Shown: piece after piece, positions 1 through 11,718 of the stretch
How positions within the stretch are numbered: the first letter of the stretch is position 1
Layout: the number at the start of each line of letters is the position of its first letter
Origin: Acestrorhynchus altus
Taxonomy: Eukaryota; Chordata; Actinopteri; Characiformes; Acestrorhynchidae
Direction: 5' to 3'
Assembly: GCA_034509495.1 (NCBI GenBank)
Contig: CM067508.1
Span: 23,295,533 to 23,359,532, forward strand
Length of the DNA stretch: 64,000 nt
Notes under the pieces: generated by a model
Database searches by the model: none
Seen by the model: the letters and a program-made list of their open reading frames with translations, nothing else
Told to the model about the DNA's origin: nothing
Position numbers and translations under genes: made by a program

Positions 1-59
1 ATGCAGGATAAACTTACCTTTGTGTGTAAAGTGTATCTCTTCATAAAGACAACCATGCA

Positions 60-500
60 GAGATGAAACAGATATCATGAACCCAGTTTGCTTACAGTTG
101 ACTTTACATCTACAAGTTGGAGCAACTAGGAAGGAGTGACTAATAGAGTGGACAGTGAGTGGACAGAGTGTTTAAACACTCCAGCAACACTGCTGTGTCT
201 GATGCACTCATACTAGCCCAACATGCACTAACACACCACCATGTCAGTTTCACTGCATTGTTGACAATTATCTACCACCCACGTAATACCTGCTCTGTGG
301 TGGTCCTCTGGGGTCCTGCTCATTGAAGAACAGGGAGAAAGGAGGTTAACAAACTAAGTTGAGAAACAAATGGACTAGTATGCTGAGACGATAGTCTGTA
401 CTTATAGAACTACAAAGTGCTCCACTACCAGTGGAGGTGATCAAATGGACAATGAGATTAGAAATAAGGAGGTGGTAGTAAGGTAACTAGGCAACTTAGG
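60..500. repeat. Copy of a high-copy palindromic interspersed repeat (family P)
   Basis: The segment holds phrases shared with three other places in the window: 'tttacatctacaagttggag', 'tagagtggacagtgagtgga', 'gtttaaacactccagca', 'gctgtgtctgatgcactcat', 'aactacaaagtgctcc' and 'aaataaggaggtggt'. Related sequence is at 21430-21775, 29272-29545 and 63545-63735. The family is largely self-complementary, so different copies show different strands. It has no coding capacity. I recognise it as a non-autonomous DNA-transposon-like repeat common in fish, from memory. The outer ends of this copy are not sharply defined. Confidence 0.6.
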
Positions 501-1937
501 CAACTGAGCTGTTACTTGGAATGCTAGATAGCACCACCTAACTGGCAGCCATCAAAAATATGACATATGGAACACAATTAAAATGTAATTACACCAAATG
601 TTGTATTCTATATGATATTATTATTATAATACAGAAACTCACCTATTGGACCTCAGTACAAAGGCAGAATCTGCTTGCCATCCAATAAGCTTAATTCACA
701 ATGGTGGACATCCACCTCAGCAGAAAACCAAAACCCCCCTGAGCAATGGCTCTGTAGACCCCCTTCTATTCATTCTTAAGTTGGTGAGCCTGCGCCCACA
801 GCAGTCTGAGCTTTCTGTTCTTGAGTGACAGAAGTGGAACCCGATGTGGTCTTCCGTTGGCGTATCCTATGCTCCTCATGGTTGGATGTATTGTTCCTCT
901 AGATGCTTATATGCTTTAAATTATTATACAATTCTAATGAACTCAAGAGATGTTAGCCAATTATACGATGCTCAAAATTACACAGATCATATTTTTCTCC
1001 AATCTGATTGGTGAACCTGAATCTGATGTCCCATATGGTTAAAACATAAATGACAAAAAAATAAAAATCAATGTGCTAGTTAAACTGCAAGTATTGTGGC
1101 ACTTGTGACAAAAAGCAGTAATGTAAAGTACCACATTTGATTGGTGAACCTGAATCTGATGTCCCATATCTGCATAGTTTTAAGCACTGGACTGCTGCTA
1201 CATGAATGGATGATGAGATAATTACATTGTTGGAAATATGTTCATAATAAAGGAAAAACAAAGTAAAAAAACACTATTGAATAACACCACAGCTGTGATG
1301 ATTTATGGCTGTGATGTTATTCTCAAGAACACTCTCTCTTTCATGTTCTACCATTTAATTCTCTTTGATTCATCACACGGATGCCAGCCTCTCAGGAGAT
1401 GTATAGTAATAAAGCTTGTCATGGTATATATCCAGTCTTCTGCATGTGCATAATTAATATGGTGTGAAGCTGAATGTTAATAAAACAGTAAACAGATTTT
1501 CCCTCAACCCTTTCAGGTTGTGCCTGCACTATCACGAGCAAGGAGTGGAGAGCAGTTCTTCTCTAATTCAGCAAAGGGCTGAGGCTGGGCCCTGCACACG
1601 TCCCTTCACTGATGAGGACATAGTGATTTACGGCCTCTCTGCTACCACAACACTTTATCTCATTAGTCAGAGACATAGCTAAATGCCAGCCATCTGACAG
1701 GCTTGGATAATGCTATGCAAGCCCATTCACTTTGTGCTGTCTTATGAGCCTGGGACAAGGAGATGTTTGGTGAAACTACTGCTCATACTTTCAGCTACTA
1801 ACTAGGGAATTGAAATAATAATCATCATGTGATAAAGGAGTGAATATGGGGAATGACATCAGCTAAAACTTTGTTTCTTTGATGTTGTCACAACATTCCT
1901 AGGACATCCTTTTTACGTCTTCTTATCATTTAATTTT
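501..1937. other. Unassigned AT-rich sequence with a 31-bp direct repeat
   Basis: No convincing gene. A perfect 31-bp direct repeat occurs at 1006-1036 and 1139-1169, starting 'gattggtgaacctgaatctg'. Short open frames here have no recognisable domain and no exon-like context. Confidence 0.5.
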
Positions 1938-1944
1938 TTGTATT

Positions 1945-2540
1945 GGAACAGACTCTGCCTTATGAGGAAACTGGGGTCATTTGGAGTGCAGGGAGCACGC
2001 CTGAGAACCTTCTTTGCTTCAGTGGTGGCATCCGCAGTGTTTTATGGAGTGGTCTGCTGGGGCAGCAGTATTTCGGCAGCAGACAGGAAGAGACTGAACA
2101 AACTCATTAAGAAGGCCAGTTCTGTCCTGGGAAGCCCCTTAGATCCAGTGCAGGTGGTGGGAGACAGAAGAATGTTAGTCAAGCTGGCATCCATACTGAA
2201 GAATGACTCCCACCCCATGCATGAGACTATGGCAGCACTGGGCAGCTCCTTCAGTGCCCGACTGCTTCACCCGAAGTGTGTGAATGCAGGTTAGACTCTA
2301 CAGCCAGCACTGCTCTCAGCAGACCACGGAAACACACACTGAACTCCACACAACTTTTCAAATACAACATAATGTGCAATAAATTATAATATATTTTCTT
2401 TGATTTGTTTATTATTTATAATGTACTCTACTGTATATTCTATACTTTATCTATTCTTGTACCAAGTGCCTCGCTATACCTTTGATGCTGCAATGTTGTG
2501 ATAAAGGATTTTCTTCTTCTTATTATTATTATTAGTTTTT
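1945..2540 (+). mobile_element. 5'-truncated LINE 3' end (jockey/CR1-like family J, copy 1)
   Basis: An open frame at about 1938-2294 encodes the C-terminal end of a non-LTR retrotransposon ORF2 downstream of the reverse transcriptase. Recognisable blocks are 'SVVASAVFYGVVCWG', 'DRKRLNKLIKKASSVLG', 'RRMLVKLASILKNDSHPM' and 'SSFSARLLHP'. The same blocks recur in the LINE relics at 24655-25775 (minus), 30905-31125 (minus) and 41880-43905 (plus). The RT core is absent, as expected for 5' truncation during target-primed integration. After the stop follow about 210 bp of 3' untranslated sequence, a 'gataaagga' motif and a short TTC/TTA tail near 2505-2535. The peptide is still open, so the copy is not very old. 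The exact clade (jockey, CR1, L2 or Rex group) cannot be fixed by eye. Confidence 0.8.
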
Positions 2541-2885
2541 TTTTTAACACACTTGTAATGTTCATTCATTTATTCTCACGCATCTTTTCACATTTAGGAG
2601 GCATCTTTAAAAAAGTAATGGATATGGTTCATTTTTTAAATTTATAATTAACAAGCTCTATCCAGTATCCAGGGTTTGGTAGCATCAGTATATGTATAAT
2701 AACATTACCATTGTGGCCTCATTTCTAAAATGTACCTTTGCAACTAAAAGACCAGACCAGCTACAATGTACTAATACAACCTCAAACTGGCTATGCTCCC
2801 CCAAGCTATCTCATGCACACTTTAAACACACAACTCAGACATGCAGAACAGAGTTACAAAACACACAGTATAATTTCATTACCTG

Positions 2886-3056
2886 AACCTACATCTTAAT
2901 TAACATAATCCTAAACTTAATCTAACTCTTACCCTTACCCTAACTTAAACTTAACTTAATCCTAACCTAAACATAACCTAAACGTAACTCTATGCTAACC
3001 TAACCCTAACCTAAACAAAACCTAAATGTAACCCTATGGTAACCTAATCTCAACCT
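2886..3056 (-). repeat. Degenerate telomere-like tract (CCCTAA-type)
   Basis: About 170 bp is made of variants of 'cctaac' and 'ccctaa', for example 'acccttaccctaac', 'taaccctaacctaaac' and 'aaccctatggtaacctaa'. The vertebrate telomere unit is TTAGGG, so on this strand the tract reads as the complementary CCCTAA with many substitutions and length variants. It could be an old interstitial telomeric sequence or a tandem repeat that resembles one by chance. Confidence 0.5.
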
Positions 3057-5607
3057 CAATTTACTGTGAACAATGTTTTTAAAAAAAATGTTAGTCTTAT
3101 ATTTTACGTTCATTATATTTAAGGTATATATACACATATATTTCATGCTTTTTGTTCTAAAGTTGATACTGTGATTAGTAATTTATTCTAGAATTTTGGC
3201 AACAATTGAAAGTATGAAAATCTGATTCTGTGTAATAATTTTACTAACTGTATTAATCATAGTTGTAAGCTGTATTTTACAGATACTATCTGACATAATA
3301 CCTGATTTTGAGGTGATTCAATCTAGATTACATCTAAAAATGACAGCTGCCCTTTACACTGCCATTAAAAAAACTGCACAAACTAGAAAAACATTCCAGC
3401 ACAAAGAACAGTTTAGACCATTTTAGGTTATTTAATGGAAAATGTTCTAAACTGTTTGTTTCATTCAGACGTTTACATTTGAAAACAGTCATACTCAGAA
3501 TAAAATCACTTTCCTTTCTCTAGAAGGTGTTCCCCTTCCTTTTATGGTTATAAAATAAAAAACAAAAAAACCCCTCTTAAATATCATAAATACTTTTGCA
3601 CTAGGATGAGTTAGAAAAGTTAGAATATCGCTAATGCCACTAAGTGAAAATGTGATAGAAAAAGTAAAAACAAAAAAAAAGTTTTTTTGGTTTTGTTAAA
3701 ATTGTTTTTTATTTTTTTATTTTTATAAATATATTTTTTTAACATAATGAAAATAGTTATTGGTTATCAAAAAATATAAATTGTTCTGTATATTTACTGT
3801 ATATCTATATATGTAACGGTTTTATAATGTTGAATATACATTTACTAATACTTTAAGATTTGATAAATGTGTTTAATACTTCTTGATACATTTTTATGAA
3901 TGTATTTTAAAATGTATTTGATACATAGGACATGTTTTCTGAAATACGTTTTAGTGTGTGAAATGTATTTTGGAATGAAATACAATGTATTTCAAATGTA
4001 TTTCAACTGTATAAAATACTTGAACGTATGGCTTTCATATGGGTTTCTAGGCCTACGATTTTTTTTTTTTTATGAATCAGTTTTTAATCTCAGTGATTTT
4101 ATTGCCACTATCCTCTACAGCTAGTAAGGACCAATGAGTCTCAGGAGGCTTGTCAGTTGTGAGTTTCTCACTGTGAAATTCAGACCAAACACATGCACAA
4201 CCACTATAGTTCAGACTACAATGGTTGGAACCAATGTGACTACTGTGGTTCCAACAAAAGGTACGATAGTTTTGGGAAATGGTCATACTTCACATTTTAA
4301 TAAGTGTAATGCATCCATCTTCTGCTGCTTATCCGGGGTCAGGTTGCCACATTAGTACTCCAGTCCACATTAGTTCAATGCTAGTCTCATTTGTTGTATT
4401 TAGATTTATTCTGCTGAATCAACAACAGTTATATTCTCTCTACCATTCAATTTACTGTTTATTGCATTTAACATGAACTAAATCAAAGTTGTATTTGCCC
4501 CATTATATACAAACAGCTTTTTAAAATAAAAAAATATGTGCTTTCGAAAATTGTGTACAACACCTATAAAATGCATGAAAAGCAGGTCATAGAATAGTTT
4601 ATATATGGTTTAAAGTTGCCCTTAGTTTGTACAGAGAGTTCATTTCAGTGGTTGTCATGTATGTGCTTATATGTCACATATATAACATATATGTGACATA
4701 TATAAACTGGCCATATATGTCAATATTTGACCAATAGATGTTTCGATATCCACAATCCTAGAGTATGTACATATATGGCATACTGTTTTTCAAATGAGAA
4801 ACAAAAACTAAATATGAGATGCCTTTGCTCTGGCAAGCTCCAGTGTAAATGAAACCCTGGTTACAGTCTCATGCTTTCATAAACACTGTTGAATGTTCCA
4901 GAACATTCTGTTAGTTTCGAATGCAGATATCAAGAGAGCGAACTCAGTCTCCTGCCAAACCACTCCACTCTACAAACACTTATTGCTCTTGTGTGCAATG
5001 TGTCTGCTAGATGCTAAGCTATCATTATAATGGCAAATCTTTAGTGCGAACAAAAAGACAGAAGCTGAGAGTTGCCTTGAAAAGCAGTCAGGCTGTCTTT
5101 AAAATGGGTGACACACAACATTAATGACACGCGAGAGACAGCTATTGTTTAAAGTGCCAGTCTGCAGGCAAGGTAACCAGGAAACAAACGAAGTGACAGA
5201 ATCTATAAAAATTTCACTGTGGGCCAGGTTGACAGTGCTGCAGTGATGATTTGGTGGAATTAAAAACAAGGCCCTGTGGCTGTCAGCTCACTGGAGACAC
5301 AGCACTATTTCAATAAGAGTTTCTGGGACTTGGGCTGAAAGTTTAGATTTCCCTAATGTGTGCACTGGCAGTAGTAGGCAGGGAGCTGACTTCAGGGGGT
5401 GCTTTTTTGTGTTTTTGCTTTTGGTGGCGTTAGGCACAGGCTTGGAGGATCAGATGCTGTCTGGCTGCGACAACACACTCACACACGCATTCACACAATC
5501 CATCCCGACCCCCCACTGCACCAGTGCATCCTGGGAGGGCAGCTTCAGTCTGCTGTTGTCAGCTCTGCGCAAGCCTGACAGAACAAGGGTGGCATCCATC
5601 ACCCTGT

Positions 5608-5608
<1 letters not shown>
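3057..5608. other. Unassigned AT-rich stretch with small hairpins
   Basis: No gene seen. 3895-4025 is rich in repeated 'aaatgtattt' and 'aaatac' motifs, like a decayed tandem or palindromic repeat. 4223-4255 forms a hairpin with 10-bp arms 'gttggaacca' and 'tggttccaac'. 4667-4704 is a near-perfect palindrome built on 'tatatgtcacatatat'. From about 5000 to 5600 the sequence is GC-richer and repeat-free, but no exon signature can be defended. Confidence 0.4.

Positions 5609-5662
<54 letters not shown>
5609..5662. repeat. (AC)n microsatellite
   Basis: About 27 uninterrupted AC dinucleotides. The cysteine/valine open frame on the other strand is a translation of this repeat, not a gene. Confidence 0.98.
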
Positions 5663-5667
<5 letters not shown>

Positions 5668-5729
5668 ACCAATATTCTCAGACTGTGACAAAGATACAGT
5701 GCATTGAAGATGCTGCTCATATACTGTAT

Positions 5730-5785
5730 GTACAAATGTTTGTAGACGTCCCTTCTAAGGAATACAATTAGCTATTGAACGCATT
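5730..5785 (-). repeat. Fragment of MITE family M (3' end)
   Basis: 'acaaatgtttgtagac' followed by 'cccttctaaggaata' matches, on the minus strand, the end seen intact at 41805-41828 ('aaggagtgtccacaaacatt'). Only about 50 bp are recognisable. Confidence 0.45.
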
Positions 5786-7225
5786 TTGCAAGTAAACAAC
5801 CTGGACAGTAGAGACAATTACTCCAACATATCTTTATCTTGTGTGTTTAATACCATTGATGTCAGAAGGATGAGGAGGTGGCCTCATCCTCAATTTTTGT
5901 TCATGTAGTGTAGATGAAGGTGAAGGCTTTGCTCACTTGTATCTGAATAATTTAGTTATATATTTTTTCTATGTTTTGTTCTTGCATCAGATTTAGGCAT
6001 GGCAGATTTAGGAATTTGCAACATGGCCATACCTAAAAACATACATTAAAATAAACAAAGAAACAAATAAAAAAGCTAACTTCACCAACATCTCAAACAT
6101 CATTATAACTCAGCAAAATATACAGTATTTATTCTCTATTATACTTGAAAAACATAGAAATGTGTTCACATCTGTGTCTTCTCACAGATTCTGAAATCTA
6201 ATTGGCAAAAGGATGTTGTTAATCACTGTTAAATACTCATAAACACACATATGGCAACTCAGCTATAATCTTTTTTCCCCAATCACAAGCTCAAAAGACC
6301 ATTTTTATATCGTTTGTTAGTTTTTTTCATTAATATTCCTGTTTTTTGTTTTTTTTTTGTATTTATTTCATTTGTATGTTTGTGGTTATTGCTGTTAGAT
6401 GTTTTTTTTATAAAAACAAATGATCAAGAAAAATTTCTAATAATATATCAGGCATTCAATCCCATCTGTCTTTCTCCAGGTGGTTCAATGACATATTCTT
6501 TTGTGTCTCCCTCATCACTTTCCTCTGTATCATAAAGAAGATGAATGCCAGCCTCCACTGCAGTGTTCTGCATCTTCAGGATGCCTAGAGAGCAGCTGTA
6601 GTTTTCAGTCTAGGTTCAACACCGGAGCAGGTACAAACAGAGAGGATTCCCACGATCACCCATCAAACACCAGAGTTTACCCAAATGAATGTGTCTCACT
6701 TTACACACAGGCCACTTTGCCACAATGTTAGAAAAGAGCCCTCAGTAGATCCATATAAACACCACATTCACCCCCTATATGACTTACTGTTCAAGTAGCA
6801 CTTTCAGCAATAGACTTATTCAGCTCTGCTGTAGCACCAACTTTTTGTCATTGTGTCGGGACAATATTACACTTGAAGCCACTAACAGGACAGGCTCACT
6901 CATTTTGGCTGGACATTATTAATCCTGTCCAATCACTGCACACACACTTTCTACACATGTACATAATTGACAGACTCACTGAATGGCTGGTAATCACCGC
7001 TTTTCTGTCCATATCTCTTTGCACAGATAATATGCAGATCTTTGCGCAGACACTTTACCTTTACATGTACACAACAGACAGGATTACAGAGTCTTCAGGT
7101 CTAATGTATTATCATGTAAACTATATTGTCACAATTGTTCCTCCATAATGTTTATGCATTTACATATTGCTTACTAATACTCATAATGGCACACTTCTCT
7201 GTAGTTAAGTAGTTTTAGCTTTAGC
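5786..7225. other. Unassigned sequence
   Basis: No recognisable gene or repeat family. 6466-6631 has a pyrimidine tract ending in CAG and a later 'cag|gtac', but every frame between them is closed, so no exon is called. Confidence 0.4.
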
Positions 7226-7268
7226 CTTACTTCTATCTATCTATCTATTATTATTTATTTTATTATTA

Positions 7269-7343
<75 letters not shown>
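7226..7343. repeat. (ATCT)n then (ATT)n microsatellite
   Basis: Short run of 'ctat' units followed by about 100 bp of nearly pure ATT triplets. Confidence 0.95.
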
Positions 7344-8641
7344 GGCTCTGGTGTTTAGGTGTTGAACTGCAATTCAAGACATATTTTCTGAATAATGACT
7401 AGGTTGGGTTACTTCTTAATTTATAAGTGAGCTCACGTAGTACTTTAGTTTGGGAAACTCACCCCTGAACAGTCTGAACTCATCATCTGATGTGCATGTG
7501 CAAAAGGTTTGTTTCATTTTTTCTAGCATCACAGCAGCCATTTAAGAGTTCCAGTTGCTGACAGCTGGCTATATCAACAATTCACACAAACTCACTGTAC
7601 AATCTGCGCAAAGCCATATTTTTGGTTTGTGTTCTTGCTTTCTTTAAACTTTTTATTTTTCTTTGAAACTGCAGCCACATCTTTGTTTTTTTTCCATCAG
7701 GAATTTCTTCAAACATGGAGAGGTACCAATATGGGCTTTCTAATTTAGTTTGAACAGAGAAAAGGTCTGTTTCCTTGCTATCGCATCACTGCAAACCTTC
7801 CACATTGCTGTTGTCTATTGTTCCTTCTCTCATCATGTGTTTATGAGGAACATTGAGTTGAACTGATGTAACAGTCAAATGAATTCTGATCTGGCTGTTA
7901 AGACAGAGTTGCTATACTACATATCGACTATGAATCAAATGTCAGTACCACATATGAAATTGCCCCAAATCTGAACTGATGGTGTCAGATGGAGTGTATT
8001 TCTCGCTGTTCACACTGCCACACAGATAATCTATCATATACATAACAAAACATAACATAACATAGCCTGGACCATTCAGCTCATTTTTATATTAAGAAAG
8101 ACATGTGGTGGGATTAGCTGCAGCCTTAATGAGGAGGGTGTTGTTGTTAACACACAGGTAATTATGGGTAGTTGTGTGCAGTAGGTGTGTGTGTGTAGGG
8201 TGAGATTGATGCCCCCTGATCAGAGATCAGCCTTTAGCTCTGTCCTCCTGAGAGGCACAGGCTGGCAGAGCACACATTCATCATCCACTCAGCATGCAGG
8301 CATCAGAGAGGAGCACAGGGAGGGTGGCAGCTACTAGAGGGAGCACATACACACAAACACACACACAGGAGGTAAGAATGCTCACACTCAGTATGCAAAT
8401 AGAGCAAGTAGGGCACACCCATTCATTCCCTATAGCGATTATAGGCCAAGCACAAAGGCCCATATATCCATATTTTATCTTTTCCTCTCTCACTTGCCCT
8501 TTCCCTACATCTCTCTCTCGTTCTTCCTTTCTGTCTCTTTTTAGTCCTCCATCTTTTTTTACCCCCTCTTGCTCCAAAAAATGGCAGTCATCAGCAGAGG
8601 ACACAGGGATCATAGCTTCGCTGAAGCCTGAAAAAGATGCT

Positions 8642-8642
<1 letters not shown>
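7344..8642. other. Unassigned sequence, GC-richer from about 8090
   Basis: No gene recognised. 8090-8340 is less AT-rich and contains TAATTA-like and GATTA motifs, compatible with a regulatory element but not evidence of one. The longer open frames across 8281-8784 run through CA/TG repeats and are rejected. Confidence 0.35.
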
Positions 8643-8690
<48 letters not shown>

Positions 8691-8712
8691 GGAGAGGGGG
8701 GGGGGGGTGGGC
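8643..8712. repeat. (TG)n, (GA)n and poly-G tract
   Basis: About 40 bp of TG repeats pass into GA repeats and then a run of about 12 G. The compound purine run could form non-B DNA. Confidence 0.95.
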
Positions 8713-9602
8713 TATGACTGCACCTACCTTGTTTGGTCTAAACTGAAATAGCAGGCATGAAAGGTTCATATGACCAAGGAACATATGTGGTCAGACTAAA
8801 AGAGTAGGCCTTGTTCTGGACCAAAGTGAACTGGACAAAGTGGGCTTGCAGTGTGAAAACACATTTTTGCATGGTTTTTGAAAACACAAAACAGAAAAAG
8901 ATCCAGAAAAGTGGATGAAGTTACACTTATATAGAGCAATGAGAAGAGCTCTGACCCCATATATAAAGTCATATATACACACTCATTCACAAACACCAGG
9001 GTGATGTAGAGTAGCCACCTGACCAGCCTGATGCCTCAGCAAAGGCATGATTAAAGCACTTTCCATGAGGTCTCCAAACTCAAACTTGTTGTCTGATCCC
9101 AAACAGAACCTGGATTTGTAGTTTCAATATGTAGTAGTCCAGGTTTCTCATTCACAGCACCACTGCAAGTGACAATCCTGCTTCTTTCAGTCTAATGATG
9201 TGCCCCCACTCAAAGTCTGTCAACAGGGCAAAATGTACATGGGAGCAATTGTAGTGGTATCACCAAGAGATACATTACCCAAACATAGTCTCTGGTGCCT
9301 TTTATACATTATTATTCATTTTATTAATAGATAGATTGTTAGATAACACTCTATTGATGCAGAAGGAAATTACAGTAATCATTTACTTATGTGCCTGTGA
9401 CATAAATAACTGTTTTTTGTTTGTTTGTTTTGCTTTGTCAATGAGGGACAGACATGGTACACTTACAAAAAACTACAAAACGTATCCTGTCTAAAGATTG
9501 TGATCAGTGAGTAATCCAGCTTGGAAAACAGCTAAAAAGTACTAATTTGCAACTGAATTAAATTGCAATTTAAATGCCAAAGAGCCTTCCAGAGTATGTT
9601 TA
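8713..9602. other. Unassigned sequence
   Basis: No gene, RNA or repeat family recognised. Overlapping short minus-strand open frames near 8790-9000 have no domain content. Confidence 0.35.
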
Positions 9603-9680
9603 CTCGTCCGTCCGTCCGTCCGTCCGTCCGTCCGTCCGTATGTATATATATATATATATATACACATACATATACATATA
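9603..9680. repeat. (CGTC)n followed by (TA)n microsatellites
   Basis: About nine units of 'cgtc' lead directly into TA repeats and 'acatacatatacatata'. Open frames across it are repeat translations. Confidence 0.95.
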
Positions 9681-10455
9681 TTCTCAGCCTGCATGGAGAA
9701 TCTGATGAGTGGGAGGGGGTGTGCTCCACCATATATGCTCCTCCATATATTGGGTTATAGAGGAAAACAAAAAAAGGGGGTGGGCTGTTTGCCCTCTTTG
9801 TTTGCTCAAAGACTCATTTTTTAAATAAATGTCCTGAGAAGGGAGAATATTACACATACATAAATAACAATAAATAATAAAAGACTTTTAGGTTGTTTAT
9901 TTTATCTGGGTTACTGTTACTGTTAGTATTTTAAACAACTTATTATTGTAAATATCCTTGTCAAACTCAGCTCAAACATCAATTTCCAAAAGGTTGTCTA
10001 GGATATAAAATGTTTTTAGTCCTTATAAGCATAGTCAAATTCATTCAAATGTCTAAATTATGTTCATTTTTACATCTCAAATGAATACAAACATCAGTAG
10101 TCTAGGAACACCTGAAAATAACTATCTGGTATGTGTAACTGTCTGCTATAAATACATTTCTGAATTTTTGGTGAATGAAAGTATATCAAAGAGAACATCC
10201 CACAAAATGAGCCTAGATTAGTAGGCAGGTATGAGTCTGAGAACCTTGAGTTCCTATTACATGGTTGAGTTTGCTGTAAGTTTGTTTTGTGAAAACACTT
10301 TATGTTTTGGACTTTCAGACCAATTATAAGAAATGATTTCATGTCTATATTGTTTAGTCCAGACATTCTGATCTTCAAATTTGGTCCAATGCAAAATATA
10401 AAAAAGTCTTAATACCAATGATCAAACTGAACTAAGGTTGGGTTCACTTACAGTA

Positions 10456-10736
10456 TGGAGGATGAATTCTTAAAGGTACGCTTTCCAAAAAATATAACTG
10501 AATGTTATATAACCCAGTGTGACTGTAAAAAGACTTTCACATCAATTACAAGACGAAAAAGAGAGCACATGGGGACAGTTAGAGCAGTCAGTAACTGAAT
10601 TTTGAAATGTAAAGCACTGTAGGGAAACATATTTGATGATGATGATGATGATTACATTTTACACAGTCACACTGGGTTATATAACATTCAGTTATAATCT
10701 TTTGGAAAGCGTACCCCTTTAAGAATTCATCCTCCA
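10456..10736. mobile_element. 281-bp palindromic MITE flanked by TA
   Basis: The left arm starts 'tggaggatgaattcttaaag' (10456 to about 10530). The right arm is its near-perfect reverse complement (about 10660-10736), ending 'gaattcatcctcca'. Arms are about 75 bp with a few indels and enclose about 130 bp containing a short GAT repeat. TA stands on each side (10454-10455 and 10737-10738), which fits a TA target-site duplication of the Tc1/mariner type. There is no coding capacity. The minus-strand open frame that crosses the right arm is accidental. Confidence 0.8.
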
Positions 10737-11304
10737 TAATGCTTCTGTCAGAGAGCAGCAGTAGCACTGCTGGTGGTGATGCAGTCGTTGGGGGGTGGTG
10801 GTGGGGTGCTTTTTCCCTCGTCTCGAAATGTTTTGTTTCTCTTTTCCCGATTTCCCCACACAACGCCTTATCTAGGCCACACTTCACTCTTTCAAACAAA
10901 CATTCGGAGGCTGCTAAATATAACCCAGCATAATTTACAGCTCATCCTCAGAGAAACTCAGAGTTTAATGGAGTCACACAGAAGTACCATCTCCTGTTTA
11001 CTACTTTGAGCTCACGTTCGGTTTATTCTCACTTATGTGGCCCACATTGCTGGAAAATTCACACCATCATTCGCAGATTTGACCATTTTTAATCAACTCC
11101 TATATTGTTTTTTTTAATTGTTTTTATAATATTTGTATACTTTGCTTTTTTCAATTTATATATTATTCATCTGAAGCAATTTTAGTTCCTGGGTTTTAAC
11201 TACACCATAATTACATGCAACATTAAAAAAACATGAATAAGAATGTACTCTTATTAATATTATTTTATCACTTCATACTACTATTACTTAATTTGTTTTA
11301 TTAA

Positions 11305-11371
11305 AGTATGTATGTATGTATGTATGTATGTATGTATGTATGCATGCGTTTATTTATTTATTTATTTATTG
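11305..11371. repeat. (GTAT)n and (TTTA)n microsatellites
   Basis: About nine GTAT units, a short 'gcatgcgt' break, then TTTA units. Confidence 0.95.
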
Positions 11372-11673
11372 GTTTTTTTTATACTATTGTATAATTATGT
11401 ATTATAATTATAATTATGTATAATTGTTTGTAACATTTGTATAATAAAAACAACCACCACCACGACCGCCAATAATAGATACATATAATTGCAAATTGAC
11501 AAACAACAACTGTTTTACTGTAAGATGCCTCTGATGCTCATCAGGTTTTATCTAACAGTATGAAGCAATAGAAATGAAACAGTGTTCACTGGATAAGAAC
11601 AATAGCATTCACAGCCCACACAAACCCATCACACACTGCCAACCAAGAGACAGTATAGCAACTCATGTGTGTC

Positions 11674-11718
11674 TTGTATGTATGTATGTATGTATGTATG
11701 TATGTATGTGTGTGTGTC
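11674..11718. repeat. (TATG)n microsatellite
   Basis: About nine TATG units ending in a short TG run. Confidence 0.95.

Noticed and set aside
6466..6631. Exon-like stretch between a pyrimidine-CAG acceptor and a CAG|GTAC donor
   Set aside because: All three frames carry stops, the donor is weak, and no protein family is recognised.
8281..8784. 167-residue minus-strand open frame
   Set aside because: It runs through TG/GA repeats, has low-complexity His-Thr content and no domain; the plus strand is open over the same stretch.
10588..10899. 103-residue minus-strand open frame
   Set aside because: It crosses the right arm of a MITE and a GAT repeat (His run); it has no domain.
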